A stretch of 64,000 bases of DNA, taken from Amblyomma americanum (taxonomy: Eukaryota > Arthropoda > Arachnida > Ixodida > Ixodidae). Positions within the stretch are counted from its first letter, which is position 1. Each line of letters starts with the position of its first letter. The position numbers and the translations under genes were made by a program. The notes beneath the pieces were generated by a model. It was not told the origin of the DNA and did not search any database. It saw only the letters and a list, made by a program, of their open reading frames with translations. Where the stretch lies: the NCBI RefSeq assembly GCF_052857255.1, contig NC_135497.1, positions 544,026,358 through 544,090,357 on the forward strand, read 5' to 3'. Of this stretch, positions 22,738 through 31,424 are shown in pieces.

Positions 22738-23643
22738 CTATGATTTGACCTCTAAAACAGAATCGGATTCGGTATCGTAGATAAATTGCTTTTCATCGAT
22801 GATAAGTTTGTCGAAACGCATCTTGAACTTGCTGTTACATTCCTTGCCAAAAGCGTACAATTTCTGGCGGGCTAATCGGACTCGGGCAGAGTAGTCTTCA
22901 CGTATTGCATAGGTTGATGTTTTGAGCTGCGGTATAGCTGACAAAATTTTGGTCTTATCTTTAAAATGAGAAAACTTAGCAATAATTGGACGGTTCTTTC
23001 CAGGCTTGAAACGGCCCAGTCTGTGAGCGCGTTCAATCGCGGTGTCACTGATACTGATGTCTAGTTCCTGTGAACAGAGTGATATTATATGCTGTTCTGA
23101 CTGTGTCCATGTTTCGTCACTGGCATCTGGAATCCCAAAGAATATTAGATTAGATCGGCGAAGTCGATTTTCCGCGTCATCACATTTGTCGTTTAGCTGT
23201 TTAATGTGCGTGGTCAATTTCACGATTGAATCTGAGTCTGCCCTGCTTGACGTGGGATTTTCAACGCTTTTTTCCAGTGCGTCTACGCGCAAAGAAAGGT
23301 CGTTTACAAGTTTGTCAAATTTCGTTTGAGCTGTGCGGATGAGTGTAAGCTCTGCGAGTACGGAGTTCTGGGTGGCTTCTAATCGTGCTATTGCGTTGGC
23401 AATAGTTTCAAGTGTGACATCTGCATGACTGTCGACAGGTCCGGGATTTAGTTCGACATCGCCTGACATAATAAGCTGTAAGTAGACAATACACGCGTTG
23501 AGCGAACACATGCATGCGCAGCGTAACATCCTACGACAGGCGTCGCGTATGCCAGGGGGGCACGACACCGCTATAACGAACGGATCACTAGTGCAAACGC
23601 AAGTAGCGTGCGGTAAGTAACTGACCTGCATCAGAAAGGGCAT
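22738..23643 (-). CDS. LINE ORF1: RNA-binding protein preceded by a 2A leader
   Basis: The frame stays open up to 24237; I choose the ATG at 23643 as the nearest start outside the monomers, while ATGs at 23931 and 24219 inside the monomers are also in frame. The first 68 residues form a cysteine-rich leader ending in the 2A motif DVELNPGP. The rest (about 233 residues) has a heptad-like coiled-coil region (LEATQNSVLAELTLIRTAQT to VDALEKSVE), a second helix, then a domain resembling L1 ORF1p (Transposase_22-like): RRSNLIFFGIPD, ERAHRLGRFKPGKNRPIIAKF, and YAIREDYSARVRLARQKLY. Such proteins coat the element RNA. If 2A works, the product would start with proline after the skip. It lies 84 bp upstream of ORF2. 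Confidence 0.8.
   Translation of the reverse strand: MPFLMQVSYLPHATCVCTSDPFVIAVSCPPGIRDACRRMLRCACMCSLNACIVYLQLIMSGDVELNPGPVDSHADVTLETIANAIARLEATQNSVLAELTLIRTAQTKFDKLVNDLSLRVDALEKSVENPTSSRADSDSIVKLTTHIKQLNDKCDDAENRLRRSNLIFFGIPDASDETWTQSEQHIISLCSQELDISISDTAIERAHRLGRFKPGKNRPIIAKFSHFKDKTKILSAIPQLKTSTYAIREDYSARVRLARQKLYAFGKECNSKFKMRFDKLIIDEKQFIYDTESDSVLEVKS
23437..23478 (-). other. 2A translational recoding peptide
   Basis: The reverse strand encodes LIMSGDVELNPGP with the final proline codon at 23437-23439. It matches the 2A consensus D(V/I)ExNPG/P exactly. In 2A peptides the ribosome skips the glycine-proline bond, releasing the upstream chain and continuing. 2A sequences are known in ORF1 of some CR1, L2, Rex1 and related LINEs; their activity also depends on residues upstream of this motif, which here are ACIVYLQ. 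Confidence 0.85.
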
Positions 23644-24253
23644 TTTCGTGACCAAGTTCACTGTGGTGTCGTGCCCCAACTGGTTCCAAGGCGTCGATGG
23701 CTTTTGTAGTGACCGTGTAGCACCTCCCAGGAAGATAGCTGAATGATGTTGCCAGACGAACGATGTGGAAAGTGCTGGAAGCGGCGGCCGGTCAATGGCT
23801 TCTTCTTCAAGATAATGCTTGGCCGGTATGTTCCAGGCGGATCCGTTGTGGTGGTTCGGCAGGAAATAGCCGACGTTGTCGTGGCAGACGAAAGCGATGG
23901 TCCAAAGGATAGCCTGCATCAGAAAGGGCATTTTCGTGACCAAGTTCACTGTGGTGTCATGCCCCAACTGGTTCCAAGGCGTCGGTGGCTTTTGTAGTGA
24001 CCGGGTAGCACCTCCCAGGAAGATAGCTGAATGATGTTGCCAGACGAACGATGTGGAAAGTGCTGGAAGCGGCGGCCGGTCAATGGCTTCTTCTTCAAGA
24101 TAATGCTTGGCCGGTAGGTTCCAGGCGGATCCGTTGTGGTGGTTCGGCAGGAAACAGCCGACGTTGTCGTGGCAGACGAAAGCGATGCTCCAAAGGATAG
24201 CCTGCATCAGAAAGGGCATTTTCGTGACCAAGTTCACTGTGGTGTCGTGCCCC
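23625..24253 (-). repeat. 288-bp tandem 5' monomers of the LINE (2.2 copies)
   Basis: CCTGCATCAGAAAGGGCATT begins at 23625, 23913 and 24201, giving two units of exactly 288 bp and a 53-bp partial third at the 5' edge of the element. Units differ at only a few bases. Because 288 is a multiple of three and no stop occurs, each unit adds 96 residues to the ORF1 frame, including the hydrophobic stretch AILWTIAFVCH. Tandem 5' monomers in LINEs often carry promoter activity; that role is inferred here. Confidence 0.85.
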
Positions 24254-24259
24254 CACAGT

Positions 24260-27200
24260 GGAATAATGGTTTAACTGGTTGGATTAACAATGGATTAACT
24301 GGTTGCCAGTTAAGTTATCGACGTCTTTACAAAGGAAACTGTCATAGAAATGCAAGCATTTATTGCACCTGTCTATTTGGAGCATGGTGCCTCGTCTTCA
24401 ATGATGTGCAGTTAAATAGGACGTTCATTTGCTTCAATAGCATGCTACAATCTAACTTCTTGCTTGCTACTTATTCCATCAAGTCTTTAAAGTTTAGAAT
24501 GTCATCCACTGTTCTTGCTCTTTACGGACCACTTTGGTCGACTCTTCAGGCGCTTTCTTCAAAGCAGCAGGTGAACACGCATGCGCTTCGACTCGGGGTC
24601 ATCCCTCGAGGTGCTTGGCTTTGAAAGATCGCATGAGCATTCTGGAAACTTCGATAGCATTGCGCCTGTAAGCTCGTTAATGTGGGCGGCATTTTGCGCA
24701 TTATCAGCATCAATGATGTGAAGTTCGAAAGCCTAGGGCGATGTTACAGTTTGTATAAAGAACAGGTGTAACTTAAGAAGAGAATTACATTTTGAAAGGC
24801 TGCATTCGCTGCTTAAAATTCCTAAAGGCTTCCTGGTTTAAAGAAACTTTTTTATAATACAACCTGAATATGAGTGAATCATATTTTAAAAGGCAAGTAT
24901 TTGAAAAAATTTCGGACATCTAACGCTGGAGTGCTGTGATACAGCGACGTTCGCTCGTGATAGCGCCCTAATCCAGCCATTCTGTGCTTCTTCATCCCGG
25001 CGAGACTTGAAAACCTAATTTTCGGGCCTCGATTTGTAATTTCTTCGGCTATTGGTCAGGCAGTACTTGTTACGCATATCCTGGCATGAGTGTGATCCAC
25101 GGCCCTCTCCAGTGAAGCCACTAGCACATCACTCCGCGGACACACAACCGCTAAACAGCACAAGGCGTAGGCTCTACCTGCACTGTCAGGGTCCAGAAAA
25201 AAAGTGCGTTCGGATGCATGTCGAGGCAAGCCAGGCTATCAAGGAAGTCTCACGTTTTTCCAGAACAGATGACATGACCGTTGCTGTCGTCCACGCTCGG
25301 ACTTGTCCAATAGATGGGGTTAACTAATGTATAACTTTCTAGCGTCATTTTTAACACAAGCGCGCCGCTTCGTAACTTCAGGACGTGCTGTACGGAGCTT
25401 ATCTTTAGGCCACTTTCGCGTCGCGTATATCGAGGGGGGGGGGGAGAAACAGTCTGCTGCCTTAAGTTCCCCAGATGGTGCTAATCAGTCGCGCAATCAG
25501 CGCGCGGGGAGAGGGGGAGTAGGGGGGTAAGGCCTCAGTGCAAGGCCTCCGCCGCCATGCGCAGCTTTCCGGCACATCTACTACTTGCGCCATCTGCCGG
25601 CAGTGGTGGCGGCAGGGCGCGTAACTGAATGGGAAGGAGTACTATAAAATCGTAAAACGTGAACAAAACCACCTACAAAAAAATGCTTCAGGGATTTGTA
25701 TAATGAATTCTTAGCTGAAAAATGTGCCCAAATTTCAGTTCCGGCCTGTTAATACACGATCTTCCCAGCGCGTTTGAATATTATACGATGGTGCCTACGG
25801 GTTTGCTCATGTTTTCAGACTTTGAAACTGTATAGCGCAGTAACACGCACAGATATCGTAAATGGTTCCCGGTTTTATGTACAATGACATATGCTGCTTA
25901 AAATGATGTGCGACGATCTAGCATAGCTTTGATCAAGAAGCTTCCTGAGACCTTTAAACCGACACCTGATATTGCCTAAAATATGAAAGATGGCGCCCGG
26001 TAGCGAGCTAAGCTGCAGGAATGGTTCCGACAGATGATTTTGCGTCCATTTTGAAGCCTACCTTTTTATCAGGTGACTTATGCCTTGTGGAAAAGAATAC
26101 ATGTCAGAGCTCGAACCCAGTGTCTCGATGGGAGTTTTAAATAAAGAAGGTTATTACGATGAACATTAAAGCAGCTACCTATAATTCTTGCGGGTGTTCA
26201 TATATGCTTGTCGTGGAGCAACTTTGCAAATTTGCAGCCCTGTGTTAATATTAAAAAATTTTGTTTGCGCATGTGCTCACGAATATAATATGCCTTGAGA
26301 GCTACCTCTTTTGAATTTTAGCTATGGTTATTTTGAAAGAGCGTATCGGCATTCAATCAGCCGGCATCAAAAAGTAATCGCGGATATAAGTGTATGAGTT
26401 TATTTTTTTAATGGTTATGGTGACTGCAGTTTGCACATAGGGTTCTAACCTGGGTTCAGAACATTTTGTTTTTATGTACTGATTTTATTATTTGTGCTCG
26501 TTTGAAAACCTTCAATATATATTCGTATGAATTAACAATTTCACACATTATTATCACTATTCATACTTTTATTACAATATCTATTGGCGACTTCTTTTCG
26601 GTGTTCTTTCATTCAGACTTCTGTAATATGCGTGTATGATGTATTGCCAGGACCTTATCTGTGGGATACAACTGCAAGCTCCCAACTTTTCGCTCTTTGG
26701 GAATAAATTGCTGACTTTAATCTTGTCCACTTCTGTACGACGAAAAAGCGCCTTTATGTGGACCTCATCAAGGAAGCAGCTCACAATGTACGATGTAAAT
26801 GGCAAATATGGTGGCTGTAGCATTTTGCTACGCTGCCAGTCGCTACGCTGCTGCGTCGGCCGATTTTCATGATATCGCAGTTAATTGGCCCGCACCTTTC
26901 AGAGGGACATCGCAGGGGGCTTCCAGGTTCAAGAGGATTAACCACGGATTAACAGGATTAACCATGATATCATTACTATTGGTATACGCCACTGGCTTGA
27001 GAGCCTCCTTTGAGAAGTGTTTGCATATGTCGGGTGAATCTGTGCTGTATTCAATTTAAGGAATAAATTATTCTATTTTACCAGTATAAGAGATGATTTA
27101 CGTTACCTCAAGCAGCTTGCTTTTACGATTCATCTTCATCCTCAAATCGCAATGAAAACGCGTAAAAAGTTATTCACGATAAGCAAGGTCAAATGATGTC

Positions 27201-27810
27201 AAGGGACATAAGTTAGAGGGCGAAGTAAAATAAAGATAAACGAGGTGTCCTGTCGACGTCGGTACAATTACTACATTTAGAATGTTAAAATAATGAAAAC
27301 TAGAAGTGCCCCCCCCCCAATGCATTCGTTAGGACGGGCAACAAAAATCAAAGAGAAACTGTTCCTCAAATACAGTGAAAGAGAGCGAGAGGAGGGGCGG
27401 CAACGTCTTGCACAGGGCGCCGGGTAATATAGTTCTGGCTCACAACCCAGCCTCTATGCCCACATTTCAGCGGATGCGAAATGCAACAACGCCCGGGCTA
27501 TTTACCCACTGGGGTCGAATTAGTTCGAAGAGGCTCCAGTGAGCTGTCCCTCATAGCCCGTACTCGAACGAATTTGTATTATTTCATTCTAGCTTTTCCC
27601 AGTTCGCAGGATACTCTGACTGTAACAGCTTTTATTCCTGTGGTAGAGTGAAAAACTTATTACACTTTACTGAACAATACTATCGCATACTTTGGTAAAT
27701 CAAGCAACTACAAGCAAAGAAAAGAAAAGCTGTAGTTGCAGGGTATGGACGAATGTGGTTCAGCATCCCGATGGTGCTGTATTTATAGCATGCCAGCCAG
27801 ATAGCACCAC
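24260..27810. other. Stretch with nothing firmly recognised
   Basis: No supported gene. GGATTAAC recurs in small clusters at 24282-24300 and 26935-26965. A G-run occurs at about 25435 and a C-run at about 27311. CpG-richer sequence at 25540-25620 includes GCGCCATCTGCCGG. Frames of 66-162 codons lack domain signatures. Confidence 0.4.
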
Positions 27811-27816
27811 AAGCCG

Positions 27817-28190
27817 GCATAAAGACAGTGTCAAGGATCCGGGACCACGCGGCACGCTCACGTTCTTTACCTTTCGTCAAAAGACGCCTTCCGGAAACTA
27901 AACTTCAACGCAGAATTGAATTTCTAGAACAGTGCTTTAGCTTATGACGATACAGGTTATTCTGTAAACCAAAGCTTTCCTCACTTTGCTTACACCAGGG
28001 TTAGACAGGACCAAGGATCTGTGATCACGTGCAACGCTCACGTTTTTTCCCCTTGTTATCACAAGAGGCCTGCCGAAAACTAAGCGTCATGAGAGAATTG
28101 CATTTCTGGAATTGTGCTTTACCTTATGCCCAAGCAGGCTGTAGTGTAAACCAAAGCTTTTGTCAGTTTCTTTACAGTAAGGAGAGATAT
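27817..28190 (+). repeat. Diverged tandem duplication, period about 183 bp
   Basis: Unit 1 (about 27817-27999) and unit 2 (about 28000-28190) share CAAGGATC, CACGCTCACGTT/CAACGCTCACGTT, GCAGAATTGAATTTCTAGAA/GAGAATTGCATTTCTGGAA and TGTAAACCAAAGCTTTC. The last marker is offset by 183 bp. Several substitutions and small indels show that the duplication is old. Confidence 0.65.
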
Positions 28191-28194
28191 ATCC

Positions 28195-29290
28195 TTGGTG
28201 TAAAGAGAGTGACATCCAAGCAAGGAGAAAGGCCCGATGGGCAAAGTCGCCAACTTTTTCTTCTAAACTGGCTTTGCACGTGACGAGCGCCTGCTCCCCA
28301 TACCGGTCACAAGTGGCATGCTTTGCGAGCCAGACCAGACACACCTGCGCGGGTGACGTACGCAGGGAGAGGCCTATTAAAAGTTGAGTTTTCCCAGCCC
28401 ACAAAGGCGGCTCTGGAGGCACCTAAGAATGGGAGGAGTGTTGGGTATTCTATGCCGCAATTGTTATGTGGTGCGGGGGCGACCGGTTGAGGGAGAGAGG
28501 GGAAGAGTCTCTTGAAAGAGCCTGACGACGTCTAGTGCTGTCGTATGTCATACAGTGCATTTAATTGTAATCTAATTCTCGTTTCTTGAAGTACAGGGCA
28601 GATAAAAACACGAGTGAGGCAGGTTTGACAATTGTATTTCTCGGAATTTCGCTCAGTGCGTGTGTTTTGAGAAAGCTCATAAGTGGATTGCAAAACTATA
28701 AAGCTGGGACTGAAATTTTGGTCCTTGAGAAAAGAAGCGGATTCATTACGCGAGTAAATGTGGTAAATAGTTTGCTATTTTTTGTCATTTCTAGAAGATT
28801 GCGGAACGTTTTATTTTCACAGGAACGTTGTTTTGTAATCTTCAGAACAAACACCACTCACGTCGAGAAAAGTGCAGCCTGCGCTTAAACAAAGGACATT
28901 TTTTTTCAGCAATACAGTAATTAGAAAATGTCGTGCGGTTATTGAATGAACTTTACATTCTTAAGATTTATTTTTACGGTTTGCCTTTTTTCTTTTGTAA
29001 GAGCTAGTATAATAGAACAAAGAAGCGCAAACAACGGTACATGGATTTGTATCATACCTGCCCAAAAGAACCAAGAAACAATCCTACTCGTGCCCTGTGC
29101 TGCTTGTTGCTAGAGCAGTGGTGGTGGTTTCTATACATCGGCGGGATTACTCTCACTGTGGTCTGTCGGTAATTGCTTCATGTGAACCGCTTAATTTAAA
29201 CATTGTGTTTCTACCACCATACACTTCCTCGTGTATGTGCGGAGCCCCTACGCGCCCAACGCCGCTCTGCGACAGGCGTCGAAAAGAGGC
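28195..29290. other. Stretch with nothing firmly recognised
   Basis: No gene supported. TGTTGGGTATTC at 28440 looks superficially like an LTR start, but no matching end or retroviral-type frame is present. A PLE-tail-like fragment near 29030-29080 was too weak to call. Confidence 0.35.
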
Positions 29291-29467
29291 ATGCACCTCC
29301 TTGCTCACAATTTCACCAGCGCTGCGACTAGGAACAAGAACAGAGAAGGAAGACAAGGACAAGCGCTACTAACAACTGAAAGTTTATTTGAAAAAAACAC
29401 AGATTATATGCACACAACTGACAACCCAAAGCGCCTGCGCTTCCCCCACCAGACACGCAAAAGAGAG

Positions 29468-31406
29468 TTAAAAATCTAGATACAAAATTTCACACTCATG
29501 TAAGTTCACAGATGGTGTGCTAACGCACGTGTCGATGTTCTTGTGAATGTGATAGGCTTCACACAACTCCCTAGTTAACTGATCTGGATGTCTGAATTTA
29601 ATCTTAGCCCTGTTAAGCAGAGGAAAGCATGCTTTTTTGTTAGACACACCGGGTTTGTTTAGAAGACAATCTCTGTAATGAAGGGACAGATTTGATGAAG
29701 GAGCACCATTCAAAGAGGTTCTATGCTGACGTAAGCGTGTATTTATGCATTTACCGGTTTGCCCAATGTAACTCTTGCCGCATTTAAAAGGTATGTCATA
29801 AACCACTCCCTCTGCACATGGCACAAAGGTTGACTCATGATCCACCTGGCATGCATTTTTTGCCTCTTATTTGCTTCTGTTCCCGGGCTCTTTTGTCAAC
29901 AATAGCACAAACCTTGCCTAGTTTATTAGGGACCGAAAAGAGCACTTTTACCCCATATCTAGTGCCAACCTGCTTAAGCCTATGGGATAACTGATGAATG
30001 TAGGGTATTACCGCATACTTCGTTCTGTCATTGCCGGAATTTTCCTGTGCTTCATGTCTACCGAACGACTTCATCTTCTTCAGGATCTTGTTGCTAGCAA
30101 GCGCTATCACATCTTTGGGGAAGCCCGCTGACCTTAGCCTTTGAACTTGCTTATCGAAACTGCTGCCTAAAGTATGAATACATGACTTAGTAAGTGCAGA
30201 TCCTAAACAAGACACTGCTATGCCACATTTAACTATTTTCGAGTGCCCAGACTGATAATTTAGCAAGGGCTTTTCCGACCGCTGTAGGAAGGACCAACAA
30301 ACATGATTCACCTTTTTCTCCAATCTAATATCCAAGAATTGCAGCTGATTATCTTCCGGTAATTCAAAGGTAAACTTCAGACCAAACCCGCAGTTTTCAA
30401 AAGTCTTTAAAATGTCATCCACATGTGCCTTGAAGTCATGGGATTCAACAAAAACAAGATAATCGTCTACATACCGGAAGATTTGTTTTACACGGTTGTC
30501 TAAGTTAACTTTAATGCTCCTATCTGCATAGGCAAGAAAGATATTACTAAGTACCGGAGCCACTTTTGAGCCAATGCACACTCCTGTTTTTTGAACATAT
30601 AGCCTGCCTTCCCAATCAACAAATGTGGATTTGAGATAAAATGACACAAGCTCCAAAAACGAGCCCACAGAAACGCCACACTTTGAAATGAATGCTTCTT
30701 CATCATTATCCTCTACTATACATTTCTTAACACACTGGAGGAGCCTGTCATGTGGCAATGAATAGAATAAATCCTGCACATCAATACTAAACATATCACA
30801 CCCACCAGGATTATTTAGTTTCAGATATTGCACAACCGCCTCGGAATTAGATACAAGAAACGGATCTTCTACTGTCAGTGAACACAATTTACTTTGCAAA
30901 AAACTTGAAACGGCATGTTGCCAAGTTCCCCGTTCAGTAACAATGCAACGGAAGGGGATGTCAGTTTTATGAGTTTTGGCAGCAAAAAACACTTCTAAAA
31001 AGTTGCCTTTCGCCTTCTTAATGGATGCTTGCAGGCCAACTAAATTCATATTACCTACCAGCCTTAACGCCTCGCTTTTTTGTTTAAGGGCACTGGAACG
31101 CACAGGCTTAAAGTTTTTGGCAACTGAATTCCTAGCCTTCTCACGGAAAAGTTTCTCTGGCAGCGTAACGAAATAACCTTCTTTATCCGAGACAACCACG
31201 CGAAGTTTTTCGGACGTCAAGAAATCGGTCAAGTGCGCAAAGTCCCACCTTTTGGCCGGCCCTCCGCCACTCTTCTTGAGGGCCTCAACACATTCCACAA
31301 CGCACCTAGGCTGCTCCTCTTTCCGTGCTTGGCGCGCGATTGACCTTCCAAGAGCCAACTTTTCTTCTTTTCCCAAAGAAGGCTGGACACCGAATTTTGG
31401 ACCCAA
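29468..31406 (-). pseudogene. Left-arm copy of the Penelope RT/endonuclease, frameshifted and 5'-truncated
   Basis: The minus strand repeats residues from GPKFGVQPSL to the C-terminus of the intact copy. At about 29858 it has GGCAAAAAATGC where the right arm has GGCAAAAGAAAAAATGC, a 5-bp deletion. RT (30-31.4 kb) is therefore separated from the GIY-YIG endonuclease frame (29468-29845). RT motifs SIDVQDLFYS and YVDD are still present. The N-terminal region is missing because the copy ends at the dimer junction. I see no other amino-acid change relative to the right arm. Confidence 0.9.
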
Positions 31407-31424
31407 CTAGCTCAAACCACCATT

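Larger units (their letters stand above)
19621..24253 (-). mobile_element. Near full-length CR1/L2-like LINE with 2A-containing ORF1
   Basis: The element runs on the minus strand: 5' monomers (24253-23625), ORF1 (about 23643-22738), an 84-bp gap, ORF2 (22653-19882), a 3' UTR, and a 3' end of AATAAATGATGAATGATGATGATGATAA near 19621-19650. A simple-repeat 3' end of ATG units rather than poly(A) fits CR1/L2-group LINEs. ACAGT occurs at both borders (19615-19619 and 24254-24258), a weak candidate target duplication. Both ORFs are open, so this copy is young. A 5'-truncated relative lies at 47.9-48.6 kb. Confidence 0.85.

Noticed and set aside
23437..23478. 2A motif as a sign of an integrated virus
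   Set aside because: It sits in frame with a LINE ORF1 upstream of a LINE ORF2; no viral capsid, helicase or polymerase is near.
24282..26965. GGATTAAC clusters at two sites as ends of one element
   Set aside because: They are in direct, not inverted, orientation and flanks do not match; probably chance or short simple repeats.
28440..28560. Start of an LTR (TGTTGGGTATTC)
   Set aside because: No matching LTR end, primer-binding site, gag/pol frame or second LTR was found.
28995..29085. A further Penelope tail-like fragment (ATACCTGCCCAAAAG)
   Set aside because: The core CCAAC is missing and no target duplication could be found.
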